From the NCBI GenBank assembly GCA_022842595.1, contig JALHPF010000001.1, positions 124,001 to 188,000 on the forward strand: a stretch of 64,000 nt of DNA. The letters are read 5' to 3'. Under the pieces are notes generated by a model, which worked only from the letters and a program-made list of their open reading frames with translations, searched no databases and was not told the DNA's origin. The translations under genes were made by a program, and so were the position numbers. The stretch comes from Rubrivivax sp. Its GTDB lineage: Bacteria; Pseudomonadota; Gammaproteobacteria; Burkholderiales; Burkholderiaceae_C. Below are positions 55,313 to 64,000 of the stretch, one piece after another (positions within the stretch are counted from its first letter, which is position 1; each line of letters starts with the position of its first letter).

Positions 55313-56860
55313 GTGAGCCATTTCAAGGATCTTCGCGTGGGCACGCGCCTGGGCCTGGCCTTCGCCGCCATCCTGGTACTGACCGTCGCCCTCGCTGGGT
55401 TTGCCGTGTATCAATTGTCCAGGGTCAACGCCACCTCGGTCGAGATGGAGAGCCGCTGGGTGCCCAGTCTGCGGCTGAGCCTGTCGATGAACAAACTGAT
55501 CAGCGCTGTCAAGATGGCAGAGCTGCGACACATGATGTCGCCCGACGCAGCGGTCAAGGCCGGCATGGAAGTCCAACTGAAGTCACTGCGGACCCAGCTG
55601 GACGGACAGCGTGCCGAGTTCGAGGCGCTGCCGGCAGGCGCAGACGCCGCAAAGAGCTGGGTCGCGTTCAAGTCGGCATGGGCGGGTTATCTGGCCGATC
55701 AGGAGAAGATCCTGCAGATGTCCAACCAGTACCAGACGGACGAAGCCCAGGCGCTTGCCAATGGGAATTCGGGACAGATGTTCGAGGCTGCCGAGAACGC
55801 GCTGGCCGCCTTGGTGGACGTGAACTCACGCGGCGTGCAGTCGGCCGGAGCCATGAGCCAGCAGGTGTTCCAGGCCGCCAAGGGCGGCATCGGTGGCGCC
55901 TTGCTGGTCATCCTGGCCCTGGGCGTGGCCGCGTCGGTGTGGACCACACGTTCGATCACGGGCCCGATCCGCGAGGCCGTGAGGGTCGCGCAGACGGTGG
56001 CAGCGGGCGACCTGGGCTCGAGGATCGAAGTCACGCGCCGCGATGAAACCGGTCAGTTGCTGGCCGCACTGAAGCACATGAACGAAAGCCTCGTCGGGAT
56101 CGTCAGCAACGTGCGCCAGAGCAGCGATTCCATCGCGACGGGCAGTTCGCAGATCGCCAGCGGCAATGCGGACCTGTCGCAGCGGACGGAAGACCAGGCC
56201 GCCCGGTTGCAGCAGACCGCCGCGTCGATGGAGGAACTGACGTCCTCGGTCAGGACCAATGCCGACACGGCCAACCTGGCGAACCAGTTCGCTGCCGGCG
56301 CCAGCGAGGCGGCGGCTCGAGGCGGCGAGGTCGTGGGTCATGTCGTGAGCACCATGCAAGGCATCACGGCGTCCAGCAAGAAGATCGGCGACATCATCGG
56401 CGTCATCGACGGCATCGCCTTCCAGACCAACATCCTGGCCTTGAACGCGGCGGTGGAAGCTGCCCGTGCCGGTGAACAGGGTCGCGGCTTTGCCGTGGTG
56501 GCCTCGGAGGTCCGTGGACTGGCACAACGCAGTGCGAAGGCATCGCGAGAGATCAAGAACCTGATCGGCGAGAGCGTAACCAAGGTGGAGACCGGCTCCC
56601 GACTGGTCGACGAGGCCGGGCGATCGATGGCCGACATCGTCCATCAGGTCGGGCGGGTGACTGAACTGATCGCCCAGATCAGCGCCGTCAGTGCCGAACA
56701 GACCGAGGGCATCGACCAGGTCGGCGGGGCCGTGCAGCAACTGGATCGCTCGACGCAGCAGAACGCAGCGTTGGTCGAAGAGAGTGCCGCCGCGGCCGAA
56801 AGCCTGAAGCAGCAGGCGGCCCGACTGGCCGAGGTGGTGGGCGCGTTCCGCATGGCCTAG
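55313..56860 (+). CDS. Methyl-accepting chemotaxis protein 1
   Basis: This 515-residue chemoreceptor has a first membrane helix near residues 14-34, a helical periplasmic domain (four-helix-bundle type), a second helix near residues 190-210, a HAMP domain (ITGPIREAVRVAQTVAAGDL) and the cytoplasmic hairpin with the invariant tip [20 protein letters not shown]. No CheR-tethering pentapeptide ends it. GTG 55313 is chosen because GGAG precedes it by 8 bp; the frame is open earlier. Ligand unknown, but its place after the aromatic operon allows a role in sensing aromatic acids. Confidence 0.9.
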   Translation: MSHFKDLRVGTRLGLAFAAILVLTVALAGFAVYQLSRVNATSVEMESRWVPSLRLSLSMNKLISAVKMAELRHMMSPDAAVKAGMEVQLKSLRTQLDGQRAEFEALPAGADAAKSWVAFKSAWAGYLADQEKILQMSNQYQTDEAQALANGNSGQMFEAAENALAALVDVNSRGVQSAGAMSQQVFQAAKGGIGGALLVILALGVAASVWTTRSITGPIREAVRVAQTVAAGDLGSRIEVTRRDETGQLLAALKHMNESLVGIVSNVRQSSDSIATGSSQIASGNADLSQRTEDQAARLQQTAASMEELTSSVRTNADTANLANQFAAGASEAAARGGEVVGHVVSTMQGITASSKKIGDIIGVIDGIAFQTNILALNAAVEAARAGEQGRGFAVVASEVRGLAQRSAKASREIKNLIGESVTKVETGSRLVDEAGRSMADIVHQVGRVTELIAQISAVSAEQTEGIDQVGGAVQQLDRSTQQNAALVEESAAAAESLKQQAARLAEVVGAFRMA

Positions 56861-57005
56861 GGCAGACATCCCGACCCCGACACCTCAAGGGTCGGTTCGA
56901 GAGGAAGCGCCGCCCTCCTTCCACGACGGCGTGCCCAGTTCGCCGCGCCTTGGCTGCGAACAAATGCTCAAGATGCTTGAATCTCTGAAAATCAGAGCGA
57001 TAGCT

Positions 57006-57032
57006 TAAACATATCGATCACTTTATCGATAG
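57006..57032 (+). promoter_or_regulatory. Probable sigma-28 (FliA) promoter of chemoreceptor 2
   Basis: TAAA (57006-57009), a spacer of exactly 15 bp and ATCGATAG (57025-57032) fit the flagellar sigma consensus TAAA-N15-GCCGATAA in nine of twelve fixed positions. An inverted repeat TATCGAT-N6-ATCGATA (57012-57031) overlaps it. The receptor ATG is 86 bp downstream. Confidence 0.6.
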
Positions 57033-57117
57033 AACTGATACTTCTGATGACCGAATTGCCCCTGCTGTTCCGACAGCAGGCGCATCCCCTGCGAATCAGT
57101 TGCTGAAGGTTCATCCA

Positions 57118-58698
57118 ATGAAGTTCTTTTCCAATGCCACCGTGGCCAGGCGCCTGACCCTGGGCTTCGGCCTGATGCTGGTGATCCTGGCTGCCGTGGC
57201 CGTGCTGGCCATGTTCAAGGTGCAGACCATCGACGCCGCGCTTCGCGCCAACAGCGAGCAGAACGCGCTGATCCAGCGTTATGCGATCAACTTCCGCGGT
57301 TCGGCCCATGACCGGGCCATCGCCATTCGCGACGTGGTGCTGGCCGCCACCCCGGCCGACGGCGAACGCGAGCGGGCCACCATCCAGGAACTGGCCGCGT
57401 TCTATGCCAACTCGGCGGGGCCCTTGGAAAAACTCGTCAGCGCGCCGGGTGCCGAACCCGAACTGGCCCGCCTCTACGCCGGCATCCAGGCCATCGAAGC
57501 CCGCGCCGTGGCCACCACCCAGCGCATCGTCGCTGGCATGGCAGAAGGAGACACGGCCGCAGCCCGGCAACTGCTCTGGGCGCAGGCCAAGCCCGAGTAC
57601 GTGCAGTGGCTGGCGGCCGTGAACAAGCTGATCGACTTCGAGGAAGCACACATCCAGGCCGCGAACAAGACGGCGCTCGGCGAAGCCGGCAGCTTCCTGT
57701 CGGCGATGCTCATCGCACTGGCCCTGGCCCTGGTGGCTGCCGGTACGCTGGCCTGGGCGATCTCGCGCAGCGTCCTCACGCAGTTGGGCGCCGAGCCGCA
57801 AGTGCTGGGCGATGCCGCCAAGCGCGTCGCCCAAGGCGACCTGAGCCTCGTGCCGGGCGCTGCTGCGGCTCCGTCAGGCAGCGTGCTGGAATCGCTGGGC
57901 GCCATGCAGCAGAGCCTGGCGCGGCTGGTGGGCGCAGTCCGCGGCGCGTCCGACTCCATCGCCACCGGTTCGCACGAGATCGCCAGTGGCAACACCGACT
58001 TGAGCCAGCGCACCGAAGTCCAAGCCAGCCATCTGCAGCAGACCGCCTCGGCGATGGAGGAGCTGTCGCAGACGGTGCAGGCCAATGCCGACACCGCCGC
58101 TCAGGCCAACCGCATGGCCGGCAGTGCGTCGGCCGAGGCCGAGAAGGGCGGGACGATGGTCGGCCGGGTCGTCGAGACGATGGACGACATTGCCCAGTCC
58201 TCGCGCAAGATCGCCGACATCATCGGCACCATCGACGGCATCGCCTTCCAGACCAACATCCTGGCGCTGAATGCGGCGGTCGAGGCGGCACGGGCTGGCG
58301 AGCAGGGCCGCGGCTTCGCCGTCGTCGCTTCGGAAGTGCGCAACCTGGCACAACGCTCGGCGACCGCAGCGCGCGAGATCAAGACGCTGATCGGTGCCAG
58401 TGCCGAGAAGGTCGAGAACGGTACCCGCCTGGTCGCCGATGCCGGCAAGACCATGGACAGCATCGTGAACCAGGTGCGGGATGTCAGTGCGCTGATCGGC
58501 CGCATTTCCAGCGCCACCATCGAGCAGTCGCAGGGCATCGGCCAGGTGGGCCAGGCCGTGAGCGAGCTCGACCGCACCACGCAGCAGAACGCGGCCCTGG
58601 TGGAACAGAGCGCGGCGGCCGCCAGCAGCCTGAGCGAGCAGGCCTCGCGACTGGCCGACACGGTGCGGGTGTTCAAGCTGAGCAACGCGGTGGCGTGA
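57118..58698 (+). CDS. Methyl-accepting chemotaxis protein 2
   Basis: This 526-residue chemoreceptor has membrane helices near residues 10-32 and 190-215, a helical periplasmic domain with the segment [18 protein letters not shown], a divergent HAMP-like region and the conserved signalling tip [20 protein letters not shown]. In the cytoplasmic half it is highly similar to receptor 1, but the sensing domains differ, so they probably arose by old duplication and bind different ligands. ATG 57118. The 258-bp gap before it holds the sigma-28-like promoter. No pentapeptide tail. Confidence 0.9.
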   Translation: MKFFSNATVARRLTLGFGLMLVILAAVAVLAMFKVQTIDAALRANSEQNALIQRYAINFRGSAHDRAIAIRDVVLAATPADGERERATIQELAAFYANSAGPLEKLVSAPGAEPELARLYAGIQAIEARAVATTQRIVAGMAEGDTAAARQLLWAQAKPEYVQWLAAVNKLIDFEEAHIQAANKTALGEAGSFLSAMLIALALALVAAGTLAWAISRSVLTQLGAEPQVLGDAAKRVAQGDLSLVPGAAAAPSGSVLESLGAMQQSLARLVGAVRGASDSIATGSHEIASGNTDLSQRTEVQASHLQQTASAMEELSQTVQANADTAAQANRMAGSASAEAEKGGTMVGRVVETMDDIAQSSRKIADIIGTIDGIAFQTNILALNAAVEAARAGEQGRGFAVVASEVRNLAQRSATAAREIKTLIGASAEKVENGTRLVADAGKTMDSIVNQVRDVSALIGRISSATIEQSQGIGQVGQAVSELDRTTQQNAALVEQSAAAASSLSEQASRLADTVRVFKLSNAVA

Positions 58699-58965
58699 CG
58701 ACACGGGTTCTGCCGATGCAGGAGGGCGATGTCGAACTCACGCCCGAAAAGCGCCCCTGGTCACCGCAGCCCGGAAGGGCTGCTGCGCACCATGGGCTGC
58801 AACGCCGGTGTCGGTGGCCGCAGCCACTGGACCTGCGGGCGACAATCCGCTGCTCCACGCCGAAACCCCGAGAGCAGCCGCAGATGAAGATCTCGAGAGG
58901 CCTGCCATCATGACCACGAAGCGTTTCGCAATTGCTGTTGCGCTGGACGGCGGACAGCCATCGAC
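58699..58965. other. Intergenic region without a convincing gene
   Basis: 267 bp between chemoreceptor 2 and the PPC-domain gene. A start ATG at 58911 opens a frame of fewer than 20 codons (MTTKRFAIAVALDGGQ), too short to call. No terminator with a T-run, promoter or RNA was recognised. Confidence 0.5.
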
Positions 58966-59379
58966 ATGCTGATCCACCCCATGCGTCTGCGGCCCGGCTG
59001 TGACCTGCGCCGCGCGCTTGAAGACACCCTGGCAACCCAGGGTGTGCAGGCGGGCTTCGTGCTGTCGGGCATGGGCAGCCTGCGCCCGACGGTGCTGCGG
59101 CTGGCCGGTGCCGAGCAGACGCTGCAGCTGGATGAAGACGTGGAACTGCTGACCCTGGCAGGCAGCCTGGGCCGGGGCCCTGCAGGAGGCCATTCGCACC
59201 TGCATGCCAGCGTCTCGCTGCCCGAAGGCCGCGTGCTGGGTGGCCATGTCGGCTATGGCTGCGTGGTGCGCACCACGGCCGAAGTGCTGCTGGCGCTGCT
59301 GCCCGCGTGGCAGTTCACACGCGAGGCCGACCCGGCCACCGGCTGGGCCGAACTCGTCGTGCGGCGCAACGAGGTCTGA
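58966..59379 (+). CDS. PPC-domain (DUF296) protein
   Basis: This 137-residue single-domain protein opens with RLRPGCDLRRALEDTL and carries the metal-binding cluster GGHSHLHASVS and the C-terminal GGHVGYGCVVRTTAEVLL, the pattern of the PPC/DUF296 fold. In plants the fold is joined to AT-hook DNA-binding proteins. The bacterial forms stand alone and their role is unknown. ATG 58966. It is convergent with the peroxiredoxin gene, with a shared hairpin between them. Confidence 0.8.
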   Translation: MLIHPMRLRPGCDLRRALEDTLATQGVQAGFVLSGMGSLRPTVLRLAGAEQTLQLDEDVELLTLAGSLGRGPAGGHSHLHASVSLPEGRVLGGHVGYGCVVRTTAEVLLALLPAWQFTREADPATGWAELVVRRNEV

Positions 59380-59394
59380 ATCGATTGTCCGGAG

Positions 59395-59412
59395 GGCGGG
59401 CTTCAGCCCGCC
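59395..59412. terminator. Hairpin between convergent genes
   Basis: GGCGGGCT-TC-AGCCCGCC has a perfect 8-bp stem. It overlaps the stop codon of the peroxiredoxin gene and lies 15 bp after the PPC-protein stop. T-runs are lacking on both sides, so it may act bidirectionally but weakly. Confidence 0.45.
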
Positions 59413-60053
59413 TTCGCTCCAGGCTGGGGCGTCAGACGCAAATAGGGCGTGACGGCGGTGTACCCCAGCGGGAACTTCTGCTTGATCACCTCCGGGTCCT
59501 GGATCGACGGCAGGATCACCACGTCCTCGCCCTGCTTCCAGTTGCCCGGCGTGGCCACGCTGTGGTGGTCGGTGAGCTGCAGCGAGTCGATCACGCGCAG
59601 GATCTCGTCGAAGTTGCGCCCGGTGCTGGCGGGGTAGGTGATGATCAACCGCACCTTCTTGGCCGGGTCGATGACGAACAGCGAACGAACGGTGGCCGTG
59701 GCGCTGGCGTTCGGGTGGATCAGGTCGTAGAGCTCGCTGACCCTGCGGTCGGCGTCGGCGATGATGGGGAAACCCACCACCGTGTTCTGGGTGCGGTTGA
59801 TGTCCTCGATCCACGGGCCGTGCGATTCGAGCTTGTCCACCGACAGCGCGATGACCTTCACGTTGCGCCTGGCGAATTCGTCCTTCAACTTCGACGTCAG
59901 GCCCAGTTCGGTGGTGCACACGGGGGTGAAGTCGGCGGGGTGCGAGAACAGCACGCCCCAGCTGTCGCCCAGCCATTCATGGAACTTGATCGGGCCGAGG
60001 CTGGAAGCCTGTTCGAAGTCGGGGGCGGTGTCGCCGAGGTGGAGGCTGGGCAT
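59403..60053 (-). CDS. 1-Cys peroxiredoxin (Prx6/AhpC-TSA family)
   Basis: This 216-residue peroxidase has the active-site motif HPADFTPVCTTELG with the peroxidatic cysteine C46. The Prx6-type C-terminal domain with GYTAVTPYLRLTPQP is present. No resolving cysteine is evident, so it is the 1-Cys type that reduces peroxides with an external thiol. ATG 60053 has AGGAA upstream; the open frame extends further without family similarity. Single gene on the minus strand. Confidence 0.9.
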   Translation of the reverse strand: MPSLHLGDTAPDFEQASSLGPIKFHEWLGDSWGVLFSHPADFTPVCTTELGLTSKLKDEFARRNVKVIALSVDKLESHGPWIEDINRTQNTVVGFPIIADADRRVSELYDLIHPNASATATVRSLFVIDPAKKVRLIITYPASTGRNFDEILRVIDSLQLTDHHSVATPGNWKQGEDVVILPSIQDPEVIKQKFPLGYTAVTPYLRLTPQPGAKAG

Positions 60054-60460
60054 GGTGATTCCTGGTGGGTGATGAAGTCCCCCGACCCTACGCCGCTCGA
60101 GATCGCATGTCCAAGAAGCTTCTCGCACATGCATATGCAGTCAGCAGATGGCCACTGAACGAGAAGTGACCTCAAGCGCTCACGCCGGTAGGCCTTGGGC
60201 TGCAAGGGCACATCACCACGGATCACAGCCACCCAAGGCACCGGAACCGAATAGAAAGCGCGATTCAAGCCGATGGGCCAAGGTCATGGAAGAAGGCGAC
60301 GCCCAGCGACTGGCGGCGGTTGCCCGTGTCGAAGCCACAGGCTTCGGTGGCGGAGCTCGGGCCCAGGTCCGCGTGCGCCCGTTGGTCTGGGCCATCGGCC
60401 CCGGGCTCGCCCGGGTGGTCATTGGGCCGGCCCGCCGACGCGACGCCGTTTTCGCGGCCG
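60054..60460. other. Intergenic region without a convincing gene
   Basis: About 400 bp between the peroxiredoxin start and the diguanylate cyclase stop. Open frames here have Arg/Ala-rich translations without any family features. The only structure I see is the 10-bp palindrome TGCATATGCA (60130-60139), about 80 bp upstream of the peroxiredoxin gene, which might be a regulator site. Confidence 0.5.
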
Positions 60461-61657
60461 TCAGCCGCTGGCGGTGCTGACGCGGTTGCGGCCAGCGCGT
60501 TTGGCGCGATACAGGGCCTCGTCTGCGCGCCGCAGCACGGCGTCCAGCGTCTCACCCGGGGTCAGCATGGCCAGGCCCAGCGAGGCCGTGACGGCCAGCC
60601 GCTGGCCATCGGCAATGAAGTCAGCGTCGGCCACGGCCAGCCGCAGCCGTTCGGCGACCCGCCCACCCGTGGTCTGGTTGGCCACGGGAACAAGCATGGC
60701 GAATTCCTCGCCGCCAAAACGCGTCAGCAGCGCGTCCTGGCGCAGCACCGTGCGCATCACTGGGACCAGCTGACGCAGCACATCGTCGCCGACCAGGTGC
60801 CCGTGTGTGTCGTTGATGTGCTTGAAGTGGTCGATGTCCAGCATCATCACGGCCAGGTGGCCGCCGCGGGCGCGTACCGCCGCCATCACAGCAGGCGCCT
60901 GGTCGCGCAGCGCGCGGCGGTTGAGCGTGCCGGTCAGCTCATCGGTCATCGCCCGCAGCGCCAGTTGCCCGGAAAGACGGGCATTCACCGTGCTCAGCAG
61001 CACCGTGGCCATGAAGATCGGCATGACGCTGTACAGGATGCCCAGCATGCGCAGCACCGCCGGCGGCCCGTAGACGTGGTGCACCGCGGCAGGCCCCTCG
61101 TGCGCGAGTGTCAAGGCCAGGCGCAGGGCATAGGCCAGGACGCACCCCACCATGGCCCAGCCCAGGATACCTTCCGAAATGTGGCGTGGGTGTCGCAGGA
61201 AGCTGCGCAGGCCGATCGTGGTCAGCAGGCACATGAAGGTGATGCCGGCGCTGTAGACCACGCCCAGCGCCCAGGGGCTGACGAGCACCGCTGCTGCCTG
61301 TGCCAGCGTCACGGCGGCCAGCAAGGCGACCACCGTCGCCGGCGGTACACGCTGACCGGCCAGCCGTGACAGGCCCCAGCCGATGACCCCCATGCCCAGC
61401 GCAGAGCCGAGCATGGCCACGAGCATCGGCGCCGAGGCTGGCCCGGGCACGCCCCCGATCAACTGCAGCAGCGACAGCCCGAGCACGGCGAAGCCGGCGC
61501 TGCTGATGCGCAAGGCCGAGACCAGGTCGGGGTCGTCGGTACGCACCAGTCTCGTCATCAACGCCGCAACGCAGGAGGCAGCGCCGCAGGTGACGAACGT
61601 GGTGAGGATGTCGATGTCCAGCATGGCGTATGCGGTCGTGCCCGCATCGTCTGCCAT
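60461..61657 (-). CDS. Membrane-bound GGDEF diguanylate cyclase
   Basis: This protein of about 398 residues has six or seven membrane helices in the N-terminal half and a C-terminal GGDEF domain (DELTGTLNRRAL, MMLDIDHFKHINDTHGH, active-site RFGGEEFAML), so it should make cyclic di-GMP from two GTP. No RxxD inhibitory site is evident just before the active loop. The start is uncertain: ATG 61657, 61675 or 61627 are all possible, and an ATG at 61714 lies directly after the icd terminator and is unlikely. Ligand of the membrane part unknown. Confidence 0.85.
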   Translation of the reverse strand: MADDAGTTAYAMLDIDILTTFVTCGAASCVAALMTRLVRTDDPDLVSALRISSAGFAVLGLSLLQLIGGVPGPASAPMLVAMLGSALGMGVIGWGLSRLAGQRVPPATVVALLAAVTLAQAAAVLVSPWALGVVYSAGITFMCLLTTIGLRSFLRHPRHISEGILGWAMVGCVLAYALRLALTLAHEGPAAVHHVYGPPAVLRMLGILYSVMPIFMATVLLSTVNARLSGQLALRAMTDELTGTLNRRALRDQAPAVMAAVRARGGHLAVMMLDIDHFKHINDTHGHLVGDDVLRQLVPVMRTVLRQDALLTRFGGEEFAMLVPVANQTTGGRVAERLRLAVADADFIADGQRLAVTASLGLAMLTPGETLDAVLRRADEALYRAKRAGRNRVSTASG

Positions 61658-61714
61658 ATCGGCCGAACGCCGCATGTTCTGTAAGGCTGCGGCAGCGGCG
61701 GCGGCGGCACCCAT

Positions 61715-61752
61715 GAAAAACGCCCCAGTCGCGTCTTCGCGATCCGGGGCGG
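61715..61752 (-). terminator. Terminator of icd (minus strand)
   Basis: On the minus strand the stem CGCCCC..GATCGCG and CGCGA..GGGGCG around an AAGA loop is followed by TTTTT. It lies about 45 bp after the icd stop. It also bounds the start of the diguanylate cyclase gene. Confidence 0.75.
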
Positions 61753-61794
61753 GGTGCGGGGCTGAAGAACGCCTGCGGGCGCCCTTGAATCAGC

Positions 61795-63048
61795 TTACAT
61801 GTGGTCGATCATCACCTGCCCGAAGCCCGAGCAGCTGACCTGCGTCGCGCCTTCCATCAGCCGCGCAAAGTCGTAGGTCACCTTCTTGCTGGCGATCGAC
61901 TTTTCCATGCTGCTGATGATCAGGTCGGCGGCTTCGACCCAGCCCATGTGACGCAGCATCATCTCGGCGCTGAGGATTTCCGAGCCGGGGTTGACGTAGT
62001 CCTTGCCGGCGTATTTCGGCGCGGTGCCGTGGGTCGCCTCGAACATCGCGACGCTGTCGCTCAGGTTCGCACCCGGGGCGATGCCGATGCCGCCCACCTG
62101 GGCCGCCAGTGCGTCGGACACGTAGTCGCCGTTCAGGTTCAGCGTGGCGATGACGCTGTATTCGGCCGGGCGCAGCAGGATCTGCTGCAGGAAGGCGTCG
62201 GCGATGCTGTCCTTGACGACGATGTCCTTGCCGGTCTTCGGGTTCTTGAACTTGCACCACGGGCCGCCATCGATCAGCTGGGCGCCGAACTCCTTCTGCG
62301 CCAGGGCGTAGGCCCAGTCGCGGAAGCCGCCTTCGGTGAACTTCATGATGTTGCCCTTGTGCACGATCGTCACGCTGGGCTTGTCGTTGTCGATCGCGTA
62401 CTGGATGGCCTTGCGCACCAGGCGTTCGGTGCCTTCACGGCTGACGGGCTTGATGCCGATGCCCGAGGTGTCCGGGAAGCGGATCTTCTTGACGCCCATC
62501 TCTTCCTGCAGGAACTTGATGATCTTCTTGGCCTTGTCGCTCTCGGCTTCGAATTCGATGCCGGCGTAGATGTCCTCGCTGTTCTCGCGGAAGATGACCA
62601 TGTGGGTCTTCTCGGGTTCCTTCACCGGGCTGGGCACGCCCTTGAAGTACTGGATCGGGCGCAGGCAGACGTAGAGATCAAGCTCCTGGCGAAGCGCCAC
62701 GTTCAGGCTGCGGATGCCGCCACCCACGGGCGTGGTCAGCGGGCCCTTGATCGAGACGACGTACTCGCGCACGACCTTCAGCGTTTCTTCCGGCAGCCAG
62801 ACATCGGGGCCGTAGATGCGGGTGCTCTTCTCGCCGGCATAGACCTCCATCCAGTGGATCTTGCGCTTGCCGCCATAGGCCTTGGCCACGGCCGCGTCCA
62901 CGACCTTCAGCATCACCGGGGTGATGTCCATGCCGGTGCCGTCCCCCTCGATGAACGGGATGATCGGGTTGACCGGAACGTTCAGCGAATAGTCCGCGTT
63001 GACGGTGATCTTCGCGCCGCCTGCGGGCACCTGGATGTGCTGGTACAT
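61795..63048 (-). CDS. icd: NADP-dependent isocitrate dehydrogenase
   Basis: This 417-residue TCA-cycle enzyme oxidises isocitrate to 2-oxoglutarate and makes NADPH. It is the homodimeric E. coli type: [34 protein letters not shown] with S114 in the place of the E. coli phosphorylated serine, [15 protein letters not shown], and the cofactor region [11 protein letters not shown]. Presence of aceK at 25.5-27.3 kb means that S114 is the likely target of phosphorylation. ATG 63048. A clear terminator follows. Confidence 0.95.
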   Translation of the reverse strand: MYQHIQVPAGGAKITVNADYSLNVPVNPIIPFIEGDGTGMDITPVMLKVVDAAVAKAYGGKRKIHWMEVYAGEKSTRIYGPDVWLPEETLKVVREYVVSIKGPLTTPVGGGIRSLNVALRQELDLYVCLRPIQYFKGVPSPVKEPEKTHMVIFRENSEDIYAGIEFEAESDKAKKIIKFLQEEMGVKKIRFPDTSGIGIKPVSREGTERLVRKAIQYAIDNDKPSVTIVHKGNIMKFTEGGFRDWAYALAQKEFGAQLIDGGPWCKFKNPKTGKDIVVKDSIADAFLQQILLRPAEYSVIATLNLNGDYVSDALAAQVGGIGIAPGANLSDSVAMFEATHGTAPKYAGKDYVNPGSEILSAEMMLRHMGWVEAADLIISSMEKSIASKKVTYDFARLMEGATQVSCSGFGQVMIDHM

Positions 63049-63189
63049 GGATTCAAAACTCCGTTAAGCCGGGCTGCCGGGGCGCATCGCCGCATGGCCG
63101 AGCCATCAGTGTGAGTGGGGGAAAAACCCTTCAATTCTAAGTCACTGCCCTACCCTGACCTGACACAGCAGGGCTAAGACTGGCCGCTG

Positions 63190-63891
63190 CTACAGCGTGG
63201 CGCAGAAGGCGGCAAACGGCGGGTACAGCCCATGCAGCAGCGCAAACGCCGACGCCCCGACCAGCATCAGGCCGGCCAGACGCACGGCCCGCACCTGCGC
63301 CGCCGGGTTGGCGGCCCAGCGCCGCCAGGCCCAGGGCGCCAGCAGCAGGCCGCCGGACGAGGTGACGGCGAAGGCGGCCATCGCCGCGGCGCCGCCGGCC
63401 GGCCCGTTGGCCAAGGCTGCCACGAGCAGGGCCGACTGCAGCAGGCCGCAGGGCCAGGCCACCCACAGGCTGCCGGCCACGGCCGCCTTCACCGGGAATT
63501 GCACACGCTGCCAGCCACCGGCCGCTGGCGCTGGCGGGCGCTGGGTGCGGCCGATGGCCGACATCCATTCCGGCTGCTGGCCACGCCACAGCAGGTACAC
63601 GCCCAACGCCAGCGCGGCCACGTGCAGCAGCGTCCAGAACGGCCGCAGCGCCGGGCTGGCCTGAGACCACCCCGCCAGCACCGCCATGCTGCCCGCTGCC
63701 ACGGCACCGCCGGCGGCATAGCTGAGCACCCGCGCCAGATGAAAGCCCCAGGTTCGGCTGGCCACCGTGGCGCCCCCCGCATCGCCCCCGGCCGTGATGG
63801 CCGTGCAGGCGGCACCGCACATGGCTGTGCAGTGGGCCATGCCAGCCAGGCCCAACAGGGCGGTGCTGCCGATCAGCGCCAGTTCGAGCAC
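63190..63891 (-). CDS. Sulfite exporter TauE/SafE (UreH-like) membrane protein
   Basis: This 233-residue membrane protein has about six helices and an N-terminal HCTAMCGA motif in the first helix, a likely metal site. Proteins of this UreH-like group are often encoded with hemN, fnr and cytochrome cbb3 oxidase maturation genes, and a copper-handling role is suspected. Here the gene lies 23 bp downstream of hemN on the same strand, which supports that view. ATG 63891. Confidence 0.75.
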   Translation of the reverse strand: MLELALIGSTALLGLAGMAHCTAMCGAACTAITAGGDAGGATVASRTWGFHLARVLSYAAGGAVAAGSMAVLAGWSQASPALRPFWTLLHVAALALGVYLLWRGQQPEWMSAIGRTQRPPAPAAGGWQRVQFPVKAAVAGSLWVAWPCGLLQSALLVAALANGPAGGAAAMAAFAVTSSGGLLLAPWAWRRWAANPAAQVRAVRLAGLMLVGASAFALLHGLYPPFAAFCATL

Positions 63892-63914
63892 GGGCCTTGC
63901 AGGTGGTTCATGCC

Positions 63915-64000
63915 CTAGATGATGCGCGAGAAGCGCGCGCGCGCCTGGTCAGCGTGGAGATGTCGGTCGAAGACCATGGCCACCGCCCGCACGAAGTACC
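63915..64000 (-). CDS. hemN: Oxygen-independent coproporphyrinogen III oxidase HemN, C-terminal end
   Basis: Only the last 27 residues are in the window, ending VRAVAMVFDRHL...RFSRII followed by TAG. This closely matches the end of HemN (in E. coli a similar FDxYL and FSRVI ending), the radical-SAM enzyme that converts coproporphyrinogen III to protoporphyrinogen IX without oxygen. It would feed both heme and bacteriochlorophyll. The identification rests on this short tail and on the neighbouring UreH-like gene. Confidence 0.65.
   Translation of the reverse strand, partial: YFVRAVAMVFDRHLHADQARARFSRII

Noticed and set aside
56871-56895. CCGACCC-N11-GGGTCGG hairpin after chemoreceptor 1 as a terminator
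   Set aside because: The loop is long and no T-run follows; it may slow polymerase but I would not call it a terminator.
59980-60053. Longer start for the peroxiredoxin, up to 60134
   Set aside because: The added residues do not resemble the family, and the ATG at 60053 has a suitable ribosome site.
60148-60480. Open frame of 110 codons in the gap between peroxiredoxin and the GGDEF gene
   Set aside because: Arg/Ala-rich without motifs; it overlaps the end of the GGDEF gene on the opposite strand and has no convincing ribosome site.

Overview
The window is GC-rich, gene-dense DNA with strong third-position GC bias. It most likely comes from a photosynthetic betaproteobacterium of the Burkholderiales (Rubrivivax/Roseateles-like). 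The left edge is the end of a photosynthesis gene cluster (crtF, crtE, bchD, bchI). The right edge is the end of hemN. The enzymes in between (AceK with its Icd target, oxalate and aromatic CoA pathways, Bug/TTT transporter proteins, soluble formate dehydrogenase) fit this group. The genus is an inference. I saw no tRNA, rRNA, insertion sequence, phage or CRISPR.

Layout. 1-4553 (minus): crtF (cut by the edge), crtE, bchD, bchI, with a textbook pair of PpsR/CrtJ operator sites over the crtE promoter. 4632-10318: DUF3422 membrane protein, zinc-ribbon protein, IDH-like dehydrogenase, BktB-type thiolase, spermidine-synthase-like protein, membrane protein. 10345-25409 (minus): ten co-directional genes. 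They encode a HpcH/CitE-like lyase, a sugar-type Na+ symporter with an N-terminal propeller, a LysR regulator, a TonB receptor, a serine hydrolase, a ribokinase, a TIM-barrel/FGE fusion, a GH127 enzyme, a CaiB-type CoA-transferase and an aldo/keto reductase. I read this as an uncharacterised carbohydrate-utilisation locus. 25479-27317: aceK.

27506-45442 (mainly plus) is the metabolic centre: an acyl/oxalyl-CoA synthetase, a PanE-like reductase, a three-component TctC/TctB/TctA transporter, a degenerate cytidylate-kinase/BON protein, a Crp/Fnr regulator, oxalyl-CoA decarboxylase (oxc), two formyl-CoA:oxalate CoA-transferases (frc), a two-subunit NAD-dependent formate dehydrogenase and a TerC-universal-stress-protein fusion. 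Together they would import oxalate, activate it, decarboxylate it to formyl-CoA, release formate and oxidise it to CO2 with NADH. Two copies of TTGAC-N4-GTCAA, one before tctC and one between the crp/fnr gene and oxc, suggest that the local regulator controls the set.

45492-47476: three small unknown genes and a histone-deacetylase-family amidohydrolase. 47585-55038 (plus): an aerobic aromatic acyl-CoA operon (flavin monooxygenase-OYE fusion, MarR, enoyl-CoA hydratase, acyl-CoA dehydrogenase, aryl-CoA ligase, hotdog thioesterase, RidA) resembling the 2-aminobenzoyl-CoA or salicylyl-CoA pathways. 55313-58698: two chemoreceptors, the second with a sigma-28-like promoter. 58966-64000: PPC-domain protein, 1-Cys peroxiredoxin, diguanylate cyclase, NADP isocitrate dehydrogenase, TauE/SafE-like membrane protein and the end of hemN.
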